Assembly: GCA_020796225.1 (NCBI GenBank)
Contig: CM036755.1
Location: 42,140,306-42,204,305, forward strand
Direction: 5' to 3'
DNA: 64,000 bases
Origin: Arion vulgaris
Taxonomy: Eukaryota; Mollusca; Gastropoda; Stylommatophora; Arionidae
This document shows, piece after piece, positions 35,119 to 46,270 of the stretch (within the stretch, counting starts at the first letter, position 1; each line of letters begins with the position of its first letter). Both the position numbers and the translations under genes were made by a program. Below the pieces are notes generated by a model. That model was not told the DNA's origin, did not search any database, and saw only the letters and a list, made by a program, of their open reading frames with translations.

Positions 35119-35403
35119 ACTACATGACTTATCTATTGATATACATGACATATCTACTGATATACATGACCTATCTACTGATAGACATGACTTATCTACT
35201 GATATACATGACCTATATATTGATATACATGACTTATCTATTGATATACATGACCTATCTACTGATATACATGACCTATCTATTGATATACATGACCTAT
35301 CTACTGATATACATGACCTATCTACAGATATACTTGACTTATCTACTGATATACATGACCTATCTACTGATATACATGACTTATATATTGATATACTTGA
35401 CTT
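35119..35403. repeat. 21-bp minisatellite, left part (about 14 copies)
   Basis: The unit is tgacctatctactgatatac plus a (21 bp). As 21 is a multiple of three it is open in more than one frame. The LINE at 35404 has inserted into the array, which resumes at 36298. Confidence 0.95.
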
Positions 35404-36297
35404 TTTCATATATACTTGTCTAACATATATGCAGAAAACATCATGAGGAATATTATAGAAGGTAGCAGAAAAGAACAATACGATCCTTTTATAATCGGAG
35501 GAAGAGAAATACCTGAACTACGTTACGCTGACGATACAGTGTTACTGTCAATATCACAAAAAGAGATTGAGAAATTATTAGGAGAAGTGAAAGATAAAAG
35601 CGAAAAACAAAATCTATATCTCAATGTTGCAAAAACAAAAATAATGACAACAGATAAAACGAACATGACAAATTATATTTTTATCAACAGAGAGAAAGTA
35701 GAAAATGTGAACAGTTTTGAATATCTTGATTCACTGCTAACAACAGATGGAAATGGGATGAAGGAAATTAAAAGAAGAACAAACATGGCTTTACAAAAAT
35801 TAAACAACTAAAAACAGTATGGAACAAAACTGATAAGAAAACAAAGATCAGAATATTAAGAGCATACATATTTCCAGTGGCAACGTATGGGTGTGAAGCA
35901 TGGACATTTAATAAAGCAGTGGAAAAAACATATATGTGCTTTCGAATATAAGTGTTATAGAAGAGTCCTCTGTATATCTTGGACAGAGAAGAGAACAAAT
36001 AGATCTATTCAGAAAGAACCCAAAATCAAAGAAAACTGGCTGATGCTACAAATAAGAAAGAGAAAATTGAGATATTTTGGACATATAAAAAGACATGAAG
36101 GGCTGGAGAAGACCATCAAGGAAGGAGGCATACCGGCAAAGAGAAGAAGAGGAAGACCACGGAGAAGATGGATTCAGGATGTAACTGATGGTCTGAACAT
36201 GATGGCTGCAGAGGCAGAACATCTGGCCTATGAGAGAGAGAGTTCGGAGGACTGTTGGGGTGGCAAATTTTTGCTCAGGACATGCTATTTGATGATG
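35404..36297 (+). mobile_element. RTE-like LINE inserted into a minisatellite, 11-bp duplication
   Basis: Flanked by atacttgactt at 35393-35403 and 36298-36308. Starts within the polymerase: YAENIMRNI, IPELRYADDTVLLSISQKEI (intact YADD), LYLNVAKTKIMTTDKTNMTN, NSFEYLDSLLTTDGNGMKEI. After a frame break it continues CYRRVLCISWTEKRTNRS, KRKLRYFGHIKRH, RRRGRPRRRWIQDVTDGLNM, with tail tgatgatgat. Very close to the copy in the hAT at 13323. 5'-truncated, so not autonomous. Confidence 0.93.
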
Positions 36298-36415
36298 ATA
36301 CTTGACTTATCTACTGATATACATGACCTATCTACTGATATACAAAACTTATCTACCGATATACATGACTTATCTACCATTATACATGACCTATCTAGTG
36401 ATATGTTTGACTTGA
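36298..36415. repeat. 21-bp minisatellite, right part (about 5 copies)
   Basis: Continuation of the 35119 array after the LINE; units tgacctatctactgatatac with more variation (accgat, accatt). Confidence 0.93.
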
Positions 36416-36512
36416 TAGATGGACAACATTGTTGTATTTCATTATAAATGATGATGTGTTAGATATATTGATATGAAATTATCTCATCCTTATATTGTGA
36501 TATTATATACAG

Positions 36513-36639
36513 CGTGGAAACATCACCTTTTTACTATGTGGAGATAAAGGACTTGTCCACTGCATGGAACTAGTGTTTCAGTTTGGCTTCCGGTCTTCTC
36601 GCCTTTTCCGGAACAAGATTTTTATTTGGGACTACATGG
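36513..36639 (+). CDS. DENND5: DENND5 orthologue, coding exon (RUN domain 2), GC donor
   Basis: Acceptor tatatacag. Reads RGNITFLLCGDKGLVHCMEL then VFQFGFRSSRLFRNKIFIWD and YM, matching the LLCG and FGF.S.RLF.N.FIWD stretch of vertebrate DENND5 RUN 2. The only donor that keeps frame is atgg|gcaagt, a GC-AG intron with an otherwise perfect consensus; the next exon then completes Glu. 127 nt. Confidence 0.95.
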
Positions 36640-36764
36640 GCAAGTAACATAGTTAAATCTAGACATCACAGCTAACCGGCTTACAGATCAATATCATATT
36701 TGTTACATTATTAGTAAAGAAATGTTGTATGTAGAGATAAGATAATGTCTGAGTGGATTGCCGT

Positions 36765-37000
36765 TGGGGAGTCATTTAGTAGGGGGAGGGCAAATTGGAT
36801 GCGGCTAGTTGCTGGGCGGGTTAGCGCTGAGGGTAGGATATTGTAGCAGGGAAGGTTGGGGACAGCTGGCACCTAGGCAGGTTAGACGCAAGGTTGGATT
36901 ACGTCGAGGTGGGTTAGAGCCAGGAGGCCAGGCTATTGCTGAGCAGGGGTTAGCACCGATGGTTGTGGGAGGGAGGGGGCATGTTGGTGCTGGGTAAAAG
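36765..37000 (+). other. G-rich strand-asymmetric block in an intron
   Basis: About 235 bp with many G-runs on the plus strand (tagggggagggc, gagggaggggg) and few Cs, in otherwise AT-rich DNA. A ggttag(c/a)gc motif recurs about every 45-65 bases (near 36820, 36880, 36925 and 36950), suggesting a decayed tandem repeat. Open frames on both strands here are a composition effect. Confidence 0.6.
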
Positions 37001-37029
37001 TAGCACAACTATTGACAGAATAGATATCA

Positions 37030-37115
37030 CATTTAGAAATGCACACATTAATCACTTTATTTCTTTGATTTTGTTTGTAGAAATGCACAAATAAATCACT
37101 TTATTTCTTTGATTT
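37030..37115. repeat. Two-copy direct repeat of about 50 bp
   Basis: agaaatgcacacattaatca, then ctttatttctttgattttgt ttg, occurs twice in a row (agaaatgcacaaataaatca in the second). Confidence 0.85.
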
Positions 37116-37289
37116 TGTTTGCATCAAAACTTACTCCATTATTCTTAATATCCATATCTCAAGAGCTATGTCTACAATTTTGTTTTCTAGATGCTAGTTG
37201 GGTATCCATATTTCTACACTAGACACAAGACATAAATTTACACTTGATGACACTCAGTCTGAATGTATTATTTCTTTGACTTTTATCAT

Positions 37290-37525
37290 TTACAGTCCAT
37301 TTTTGTAGATATAATTGACAGTATGGTTTTGAAGATATAATTTACAGTATGTTTCATGTTTTTGTAGATATAATTTACTGTATGTTTCATGTTTTTGTAG
37401 ATATAATTGACAGTATGTTTCATGTTTTTGTTGAAGAAATAATTTACAGTATGTTTCATGTTTTTGTTGAAGATATAATTTACAGTATGTTTTTGTAGAT
37501 ATAATTTACAGTATGTTTCATATTT
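37290..37525. repeat. About 33-bp minisatellite, 7 copies
   Basis: The unit is tatgtttcatgtttttgtag then atataatttacag with small length changes. It ends about 115 bp before the DENND5 exon at 37639. Confidence 0.93.
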
Positions 37526-37638
37526 TTGAAGATACAAGACTAGAAAACTAAACAAAGAGATATATCTTGTATGAAAGAATATAGTATTGGATTTGATATC
37601 CAGAAAGTCATTAGAAGATTGAATGATATCTTTTTCAG

Positions 37639-37813
37639 AACGTTTGAAAACATTCTTTGAAAGTGCTTTAACTGGCAACAATTGTGGTCAGTTGTCTGAG
37701 GTCTGTAAAGCTGGCTACTGGTTGTTCTGTGATTTGATGGAAAAGATTAACACTGCCTCAGATTCAGTTGGCAAGGATGGCAAGTTCCAAGTTTTTATTT
37801 GTGTTGGTATCAG
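37639..37813 (+). CDS. DENND5: DENND5 orthologue, coding exon (RUN domain 2)
   Basis: Acceptor ctttttcag, donor atcag|gtaagg. The first two bases complete Glu; then RLKTFFESALTGNNCGQLSE, VCKAGYWLFCDLMEKINTAS and DSVGKDGKFQVFICVGI. The GKDGKFQ.F.C.G motif is characteristic of DENND5. The middle (37680-37740) is less like vertebrates. 175 nt; leaves two bases of Arg. Confidence 0.96.
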
Positions 37814-38120
37814 GTAAGGTATGCTTCTGTTTACTTCTTTAACAGTTTTTGTCCACTTTTGTGATGATGTATCATGGGGTTTGTGCCTTCTGATCTAATG
37901 GTTGTTCTTGTTCCATCTTGTTAACAATGTGTTATGTTGTCTGTCCATGTGACACTTTTTTTTTGTATGCTCTAAGATCCAGATATAATACTATTTCTGA
38001 CACATAGCTCCCAGATTTAACTAGTTGTAAGACCTAAGGAAATACTTTTAGTAGGTTAGGGTGTATAGATAAAACTTGTACTATAGAGAATTCAGGAAAC
38101 TCATTGAATTAAAGAGAACC
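37814..38120. other. Unannotated intron sequence
   Basis: Nothing recognised between the donor at 37813 and the duplication at 38131. Confidence 0.3.
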
Positions 38121-38130
38121 CACACAATTA

Positions 38131-38360
38131 ATAAGATCTCATGGAACTATAAGAAACCCACAGTGTGATAAGAAACCCACAATATTATATGGAACTCACA
38201 TAATTGATGAAAACTCACATAACTATAGGTAACCCACATAATTAATAAGATCTCATGGAACTATAAGAAACCCACAGTGTGATAAGAAACCCACAATATT
38301 ATATGGAACTCACATAATTGATGAAAACTCACATAACTATAGGTAACCCACATAATTAAT
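38131..38360. repeat. 114-bp tandem duplication, 2 copies
   Basis: Copies begin at ataagatctcatggaactat (38131 and 38245). Each is itself built of diverged aacccacataattaat- and gaactcacataattgat-like subunits. Confidence 0.9.
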
Positions 38361-38464
38361 GAGAACTTAGAGATTTATAGGAAACCCTCAGACTTTGAGA
38401 CAGATTGAGCAACAATTGGTCTAGTGTATAATGAGATTGATTAGTTTGCAATAGCCATTTAAAA

Positions 38465-40060
38465 AAGTGCTTGCAAGTCAAAACAGGAGTTAGACTTCTT
38501 TCACCTTTATTGTTCAACCTTGCCATAGACTGGCTGATGAGAAAGACCATAAAGGATAACCGCAGAGACATTCGATTGACATTTACCTCAGCACTGGAAG
38601 ATTATGCAGATGATATTCGTTTTTTGACCAGCCAATACAAGGATGCTCACATGAAAATAGATACACTTTCCAGAATAGATCAAACAATGGGACTTAAAAT
38701 TAATATTGCAAAACCACTAAAATAAAATCATAGAGAAAGTTCAGGATTTTGTATACCTGAGAAGTACAGTATTGCAGGAAGGTGAAACAAATTAAACTTT
38801 TGCCATGCTCAACAAAATCTGAAAAGCCAAAGTATTAAATCGTAAAACAAAACGTGAAATATATAATAGCACTGTCCTGGAAGTGTTATTGTACAGTAGT
38901 GAGGGCTGGAAAATAACCAACAATATTATACAAGGAGATATTCCAGATCACAATGTTCAAGAAGAATCATGCACATTTTCTGGCCAAATACGATAGCAAT
39001 TGAAAAACTTTTGAAATGAATAAACTGTGCATCATTTAACATTGGTTTTATTCGTCAGGCCAAAAGACTGAATAGGCAAATTTCAGACCTACCAAAAGTT
39101 GGCATTCCCCTGTGCCATAGCAAACTCCTTGGAGAGAGGAGACTGAACCAGAAGTATGTATCCAGACAGAAGTTAAAGGAATACTCGACAAGGATGAGCA
39201 GAACAGCATACAACGCAAGACAGTCATTCTCAGTTTACTTGATGAAGAATACCCACATGATATCTGGGTATACACAGATGGGTCAGCAGAAAATTAAGTG
39301 AAGAATGGAGGTGCAGGAGTGTACATAGAATACCCAAACAACGTTAGAGATGCAATTAAAGTACCAACGGGAAATTCTGTCACAACTATGATGCAGAAAT
39401 TCAGGCAATCAAGGTGGCAACTAAGAAACTGTTGAATACCAGATTCGATCCTCAACCTGTTGTATTTTTGACTGATGCAAAATCAGCACTCCAAACACTC
39501 CAGTCCAGAAAATTGCCAGGTATACAGACTCTACTGTCTAAACTGTCCAAGCAGCGCAGGGTCGTCTTGCAGTGGATACCCTCTCACTGTGGAATACCAG
39601 GAAGTGAATCAGGAAATGAACAGCAGACTGATTGGCCAAGGAAGGTGCTGCAGGAGAGCAACCAGATGTGCCAGTTACCTACCACCAAAAAAAAGGATGA
39701 TTAAATCAATGAGAAAGCCACAAATACCAGCACAAGACGATTACTATAATATGAGCAGATTGGAACAAGTTGTCATTCTGCGCCTTAGAACAGGACACAA
39801 TCGACTCCGCAGCCACATGTATACAAAATTCAAGATTGGCAATTCAGACATGTGTACATGTGGACAGGCACACCAGACTGCAGAGCACATATTTCAAGAC
39901 TGCCCTGAATATGATACACTGAGGCAAACTCACTGGCCTAATGAAACAACGCTCAACAGAAAACTACACAGACCTCTGTGTGAGCTACAAAAGACAGTGA
40001 AGTTTGTACAAGAGACAACATTGAATATATAGACAATATTTCAAGCGAACGAAAGGATTT
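38465..40060 (+). mobile_element. LINE with RNase H and C-terminal Cys/His motif, decayed
   Basis: In order: polymerase piece VKTGVRLLSPLLFNLAIDWL and ALEDYADDIRFLTSQYKDAH (YADD present). Then a linker KREIYNSTVLEVLLYSSEGW. Then RNase H: YTDGS near 39275, FLTDAKSALQTLQSRKLPGI and VLQWIPSHCGIPGSE at 39465-39610. Then RLRTGHNRLRSHMYTKFKIG and a zinc-binding-like MCTCGQAHQTAEHIFQDCPE (CxC..H...H....C). Frame breaks and stops separate the parts. Better-kept relatives of the last part lie at 59655. Confidence 0.9.
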
Positions 40061-40079
40061 AAAGTTGAAGATGGAGAAG

Positions 40080-40735
40080 AATTGATCGTGTGTGTTGTGT
40101 GTGCATAGAATACCCAAACAATGTCAGGAATATGATGAGAGTACCAACAGGAAAATTCTGTAATAACTATGATGTAGAAATCCAGGCAGTCAAAGTGACA
40201 ACTGAGAAACTGCTGAACATCAAACTTGATCCATAGTCAGGGATATTATTGACAGATATTCTTCATTCAATGCTCCATATTGAACACATGTTAACCACTC
40301 TGTGTGATTTGTATGTAATCTGAGCCTAAGAGCAATTGTACATTGTGTCAGTTATGCACCTACAAGTAGGCCAGCACATCTGATTTCTGTGATGCTTTTA
40401 TTTACTAGTTTAGCTTCCTAGGTCCTACATCAGTCACCTCTTACTACATGCCTTGTAGGTCACAGTGGTACTATTCTTTACTTCCGTTGCTGGCCCCAGC
40501 ACCACATGGGCGATTGACAGATATAAGGTCATCACTCCAAGCACTTCAGTTCAGAAAATTGCCATGTCTACAAGCCCTACTGTCTGACCTGTGTTACCAG
40601 CACAAGGTCACCATGCAGTGGATACTATCTCATCGTGGAATACAAGACAATAAGATAGCAGACACCAACTGGCCAAGGATGATGCTGCATTGAACAACTA
40701 GGTGACGAGTCCACATATTGTCAGAAGAAATGCAT
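40080..40735 (+). mobile_element. Partial RNase H LINE, split by a SINE
   Basis: Same family as 38465: a YPNNVRNM stretch at 40110, then after the SINE SSLQALQFRKLPCLQALLSD and TMQWILSHRGIQDNKIAD. Decayed. Confidence 0.78.
40260..40512 (-). repeat. SINE family C copy with 12-bp duplication
   Basis: Flanked by attgacagatat at 40248-40259 and 40513-40524. On the minus strand it starts gcccatgtggtgctggggcc and ends ggagcattgaatgaag. It splits the LINE fragment. Confidence 0.88.
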
Positions 40736-40744
40736 GATGAAATC

Positions 40745-41050
40745 AATCTTCTTCTTCTTCTGTATTCTCACTAGATTGGGATTTTGGATTCTCTAATAAA
40801 GGCAGCCGTCTGCCTCAGATTATCAGCCACGCCATACAGTTTGTCTTGAATGGTGGTGTAAGTGGGCGACCTCTTTCTTCTCAGGTCTGCATACTGGGGG
40901 CAGTTCTGTAGGATGTGTTCTGTTGTCATACTTGCCAAACCACAGGGGCACAAGTCGTTGGTGCCTATTTTGAATTTAGTGTACAGATGGTGTCTCCTTC
41001 TGTTGAAATCAATCAGATAGCCACCAATACTAACATGGGCTAACTACCAA
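40745..41050 (-). mobile_element. LINE C-terminus with Cys/His motif
   Basis: Minus strand reads MCPCGLASMTTEHILQNCPQ, YADLRRKRSPTY and LRQTAAFIRES. Equivalent to the end of the 38465 element but a different subfamily. Confidence 0.82.
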
Positions 41051-41330
41051 AATTTGAACACATTAGAACAGTTGTCACTCTGTGACTCAGAAGTGGACAC
41101 AATCAACTCTGAAGTGACATGTATACAAAATTCAAGATTAGCAATTAAACCATGTATATATATATGGACATGACTTCAGACTTGACTGCCAGAATATGGT
41201 ATACTCACAGGTAACCTCACTGGCCTAGTGAAACAACTGGCAACAAAACTGCATGGACTTCTTTGTGAGCTACAAAAGACAGTGAAGTTCATACAATATT
41301 TAAAGTGAAAGGAAAGAAGAAGGGAGGCTA
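41051..41330 (+). mobile_element. LINE C-terminal fragment, decayed
   Basis: Follows the family of 38465 (RSGHNQL, MYTKFKI, CELQKTVKF) with many breaks. Confidence 0.65.
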
Positions 41331-41339
41331 TAGTGTCTA

Positions 41340-41755
41340 CAAAAAAATGTTAGTATAAAGGTAGTTAGTATTCCAATTCTTGCATTGATTTCTTTATAAA
41401 AATCTGTAGTTACACAGCTGCCCAAATATTTGAATATATTCTTCTACTTCTTTGATCTTTCCTCTCTCTACCATAAACTCCTCTGTGTTTTTTTAATGTA
41501 TTCTCATTACTTTGTTTTTATTAGTATTTATTTCTAAACTTACTGATTTGTCCAATCGACTTACTCTTTTATCTCCTGTATGTTCTCTTTAGTGTGTGTG
41601 CCAACAGTGCTACGTCGTCCATGAAGTTAATGTCTTCAAGACTCTTTGTTAGTCCCCAGATAATTCCACTGCCATATCTTCTTCATTACCAAGTCGATAA
41701 CAACTAGGAATAGCAATGGGGACATAATACACCCCTGTCTGTTTATTTACATTGA
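41340..41755 (-). mobile_element. LINE reverse transcriptase fragment
   Basis: Minus strand opens at 41750 with RQGCIMSPLLFLVVIDLVMK, the polymerase motif before the active site, and later gives FKYLGSCVTTD near 41440. Broken by stops. Confidence 0.75.
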
Positions 41756-42536
41756 TGAAATATTACAACATAAGAAAAGGGAATGTAAAATGATATTTTA
41801 GTAAGAAGGAAAAAACTAATAATAAAATGAGAACAAAATTGTCACTTAGCATTTAGTTTAAATATATACTATACATCTGCAAGCTATAAAACATATTTAT
41901 GCTGATGCTACATGTACATTTACATAATTTAGGCAAGTTTCATCATTTTTTATGAATAAATCACATTTTTACAATATTTATGTCAGTAGATGCCCTTTTT
42001 CTAATTAAAATTCAGCGTAAAAAACTCAGCTGCTGAAATTTTTGCAGATTTTATCACAGTTTACCAAACTAAAATATACAGCCAGAACTGACGAATGACC
42101 TTAGGTTAACTTAATAAAAGTGGGCTTGAATATAAATTAACTACAACCGTTTAACTCGTAGACTACGAATGCCACTCTATGTGGCATCGGTAAATTGGCA
42201 TCTAATACTAACACCTCATAGCATGGTGCCTGGACCTCTAAGGATTAATATGTCGATAATTATTTTTTAGAAAGCAATCTTTCTATAGAGTTAATTTTTG
42301 GTCACCACAGTCTGGTTGAAATAAACTGCATGAAAGAGATGTACTCAATAGACAATCAGAAAGCAAGAATGTTGACTTGAAGCTGGAAAGTTATCAACTG
42401 AAAGGAAAATTGAAATCATTCAAAATTCATAGAAAGTATCAAATTGAAGATTATATGTTTATCTTTATATTGAATATGACCTTGTTTCTTACTTGTTTCA
42501 ATTTAAACTTCATGACAGTTTATTGAATATTCACAG
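41756..42536. other. Unannotated intron sequence
   Basis: AT-rich last DENND5 intron, no recognised element. Confidence 0.3.
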
Positions 42537-42726
42537 GAAACAGTGCCTGCACCGCTGGCTGCCTCTTATGGCCAACACAATTGTAACAGCCCAGATGTAT
42601 GAGGAGAACTCATTCTTACGCATTCCAAGTCACATCAATTTTATCATGCACATTTTAGAATCTCTTACCGAGTTTGACATTACACTTGAGACCTCCCTAC
42701 TTCGAGGAATTGATCTCAACATATGA
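42537..42726 (+). CDS. DENND5: DENND5 orthologue, terminal coding exon
   Basis: Acceptor tattcacag. Reads KQCLHRWLPLMANTIVTAQM, YEENSFLRIPSHINFIMHIL, ESLTEFDITLETSLLRGIDL, then NI and stop TGA at 42724-42726. The vertebrate protein ends ETSLVKGIDI, so this is the true C-terminus of RUN 2 and of the protein. 190 nt with the stop. The last 43 bases are repeated in tandem after the stop. I could not find a convincing polyadenylation signal close by. Confidence 0.97.
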
Positions 42727-43026
42727 GCTTGAGGCCTCCCTACTTTGAGGAATTGATCTCGACATATGAGCTGGAGGCCTCCTACTTAAGGTGTGATCCT
42801 TGACATATGAGCTTGAGGCCTCCCTACTTTGAGGATTGATCCGACATATGAGCTTGAGGCCTCCCTACTTGAAGAATTGATCCCGACATTTGAGCTTGAG
42901 GCCTCCCTACTTCGAAGAATCGATCTCGACATATGAGCTTGAGGCCTCCCTACTTCGAAGAATCGATCTCGACATATGAGCTTGAGGCCTCCCTACTTCA
43001 AGGAATCGATCTTGACATATGATGTT
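42685..43026 (+). repeat. 43-bp tandem array made from the DENND5 stop-codon region, 8 units
   Basis: Unit 1 is the end of the coding sequence itself (LETSLLRGIDLNI and stop). Seven further units of about 43 bp follow, with gaggcctccctacttcgaag and atctcgacatatgag. Two units have lost bases. All lie after the stop, so in the 3' untranslated region or just beyond. Confidence 0.95.
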
Positions 43027-43427
43027 GAAGGGGAAAAGTATTCTTATTTATTCATTATGTTTTGGTGTGAATTTATAACTAGAATAAGTCAGTAACTAGG
43101 TCACAAATGACTTGGTTTTATAAAAATTATATCATCAGGTGCCGTGCGTGGTGTATAGGTGATCATGGATCTCCATAAATCTCCGTCTCTGGTGTTTGCT
43201 ATCATCTCACATGTTGACGCTCTTTGGTGCCATGAAGTCAATCTAAAATTTCGCTCATACTGTCATGAAGAAACAGTACTTCTCTAGAAAATTTGCCTGA
43301 TTATTATCTTTGAATTGCATCCCAAGTCATTAATAGAACTTCCCGGTAAGATGCAGCATTCATATTCTTATCTGTGCTCTGGAAATGGCTAACAACGGTC
43401 TTTGAGAATCTTAAAATATTGTACGCC

Positions 43428-43995
43428 TAACCTTCTCTGATGATGGCATAACCTTCTCTGATGATGGCATAACCTTCTCTGATGATGGCATAACCTTCTC
43501 TGATGATGGGATAACCTTCTCTGATGATGGGATAACCTTCTCTGATGATGGCATAACCTTCTCTGATGATGGCATAACCTTCTCTGATGATGGGATAACC
43601 TTCTCTGATGATGGCATAACCTTCTCTGATGATGGGATAACCTTCTCTGATGATGGCATAACCTTCTCTGATGATGGCATAACCTTCTCTGATGATGGCA
43701 TAACCTTTCTGATGATGCAAACTTCTTGATGATGGGATAACCTTCTGATGATGGGATAACATCTTCTCTTGAGGATAACTTTGATGATTTATAACCTTCT
43801 GATGATGGCATAACCTTCTCTGATGATGATAAACCTTCCTGAAAGATGGGATAAGCCTTCTGTATGATAATTCTTGATATGGCATAACTTGCTCTGAATG
43901 GCATAACTCCTGATGATCTGGCCTAACCTTCTCTAAGATGATGGCTAACCTTCTCTGATGATGGCCTAACCTTCTCTGATGATGGCATAACCTTG
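43428..43995. repeat. 21-bp minisatellite, about 26 copies
   Basis: The unit is cataaccttctctgatgatgg, 21 bp with g/c variants; the first 14 units are nearly perfect and those after 43700 are broken by indels. Because 21 is divisible by three all three minus frames are open (for example MPSSEKV). These are not genes. Confidence 0.96.
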
Positions 43996-45050
43996 AATTT
44001 CTGTGTTAAAGTGAGAAGGATATTTGTTATCAATTCAGATTGAAATACACCCATAATTTGTCCCTAATCAACAATCCTATTGAGCATGTCTTCTACTTCA
44101 TCTGTTTACTGAGAGATGTCACAAGAACAGACCCAGTCAGTTCATTACGTCAGCTGTCCTGGCACCCAATGTTAGCAAACTTTCTGAAAATTCAATTGAT
44201 CCAGTGAAGAAAAGAAATGTGAAGTTTTAAAACAGCCTGCCACAAAGGAACTTTTATCAAAGAATAAGAATCAGACAATCAATCTTCAGGCATTATATGA
44301 AAGGTTCTAGAAAATTTGGTGACAATGGTAAAATTCGAGGCAGAAGAGATCATGGATTGTGCATTAAGAAGAGAGTTGGAAGAACTATCACTATGCCAGC
44401 AGGCATGGTACTTGATTGATCTTGTGAGTTAACATGGTATATGTATGTTGTAATCATGAGAACATGTCATTGCAGTTTATTATTACTGCCTTCAGCTTGA
44501 ATGAACTCTCCCACCTCCACCATACTGTCAACATTTCCTTATGAATATTTTTTACAAAAGTCCATTCATCCCAACAAGGTACACCAGCAAGCTCTTCTTC
44601 TGTCTTACACTTTCTCTAGCTCACAGTCACCATTTATTTGATTTGAGAGCTCATAGTATGTTATTTCAAAATTAATCATCAAGATGGATGCTTCTGCCAC
44701 TTAAGGGCATCTTTAGAAAGTAACAACTACCATTTTTAGTTATCTCATGTCAGTTTGTGAGAGCTAGTTACTGACTTTACATTTTTGACTTTCAGAAAAT
44801 TATGATTTTTGTCAGAATAAATGTCATTCTTTTCTTTTCTTGTCCTTCTCTGCTTTTTTGCCGCTAGGCGTAGCAGGTTTAACTGATGATCGGTTTTCGA
44901 GATAATGCACGCTCAGTCGCTTGATATGTTGTGGTATTGTGGAGTTTTAAGATGTCTGTAACTCCATCAACCCACCAAATGTCATTTATATTGAGAAATA
45001 ATAAATGTGACACACAAGATTATCTGCATGGTTTATCTTGTTGATATATT
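43996..45050. other. Unannotated intergenic sequence
   Basis: AT-rich; no exon or repeat recognised between the DENND5 3' end and the LINE at 45165. Confidence 0.3.
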
Positions 45051-45051
45051 T

Positions 45052-45165
45052 ATATGTACTGTGTATGGCTATATGTACTTGTGTGATAGCGTAGTTATAT
45101 GTACTTGTGTGATAGTATTGTTATATGTACTTGTGTGATAGTATTGCTATATGTACTTGTGTGAT
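45052..45165. repeat. About 26-29-bp tandem repeat, 4 copies
   Basis: tatatgtacttgtgtgatag then tattgt; the first copy differs slightly. Confidence 0.9.
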
Positions 45166-45945
45166 ATCATCTTTATTGACTTCTAAAAGGCATTTCATAG
45201 GATTCACCATGAAAATCATTGGCATACTCTAAGATGGTATGTAATTTAACTGTGTTTTATAAACATTATGATAAGCTGTTATAGCAAATTCACATGCAGT
45301 GTTAAAACTTCAAAGATGAAGTTTGAAGTCAAAACAGGTGTGCAACAAGGATGTGTAATGTCAGCCATACTTTTCAACATTGTCATAAATTGGGTGATGT
45401 CTAGAGCAACTAAAGATAAGGCAAGAGGTTTCAGATGAACTCTCACATCCACCCTGGAAGATCTAGATTTTGTTAATGACATCGCACTTCTATCTCACAC
45501 ACATATAGATATCCAGGAAATAAACTTGCCGCATTAACCAGTGCAACCAGATGGTTGGGTTGAAAATCAATCAGAAGAAAACAGAAATAATGACTGTGAA
45601 CATGACCACCACTGCACAGATCAAACTAAAAGATAAAATACTTCCAGATATAACTTCTTTCACATATCTCGGAAATGTTATCAGCCTTGAAGAATGAGCT
45701 GGATCTGACATTAAAAGCAGACTTAGTAAGACACAAAGTGAATTCATGACCCTTCAGATGGTTTGGAAATCAGCCCAATACAGTGGGGACACACAAATAT
45801 CAACCCAGGAGAAAAATGGATACAAGTGCCTTCAATATTCACGAAGACTTTTTGCCATTATTAAATTTGACAAAGGTTTCAGAGAGAGAAATCCTGTAGT
45901 GTTGGATGCATCAGCGTCCCCACAGGCATGGTATACAAGTTTAGT
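45166..45945 (+). mobile_element. LINE reverse transcriptase fragment
   Basis: Reads FIDFKKAFHRIHHE (with a frame shift), MKFEVKTGVQQGCVMSAILF, NIVINWVMSRATKDKARG, TLEDLDFVNDIALLSHTHID (active site decayed to VNDI), TSFTYLGNVISLEE. Inactive. Confidence 0.85.
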
Positions 45946-45954
45946 TTAGTCGTC

Positions 45955-46270
45955 GGATCACCATCACTGCACGTCGAACAAATTAGTCCATAAGTGCTCC
46001 AATCTCTCCCTCAGTATGTCCCTCAGCGTGTGGTGACTAACAATTCTTCTTTGTCTGCCAGCAAAGTGTTCTTGTCGAGCTACACCACACTTAACTTTGA
46101 GTTCTTGCAATCTGGTTAGAGTTGTAGATTCACCACTATTACGTGAATCATGTACACGTCCTCTCTCCCTTAAGGAATTTATAATATCAGCCTGGTCCAT
46201 TGCTCGGCCGCTTTGTACAGCAGCTATACCTGCAAGCCTATCCCACGTTCATTCCCTTTACACCTGCATG
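45955..46270 (-). mobile_element. 3' end of an RNase H LINE
   Basis: Minus strand reads MDQADIINSLRERGRVHDSR, TTLTRLQELKVKCGVARQEH and LRERLEHLWTNLF. It converges tail to tail with the LINE before it. Family of 17395 and 21905. Confidence 0.75.

Noticed and set aside
34957..35478. 173-codon minus-strand frame (SCISVDR repeats)
   Set aside because: It is the reverse of the 21-bp array plus LINE sequence.
35404..36297. An active retrotransposon gene (YADD intact)
   Set aside because: It is 5'-truncated inside the polymerase and has frame breaks.
36809..37008. Small Gly/Pro-rich proteins on both strands
   Set aside because: Both frames arise from the G-rich composition.
43389..43904. Three overlapping minus-strand frames of 96-171 codons
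   Set aside because: They are a product of a 21-bp repeat without stops in any frame.
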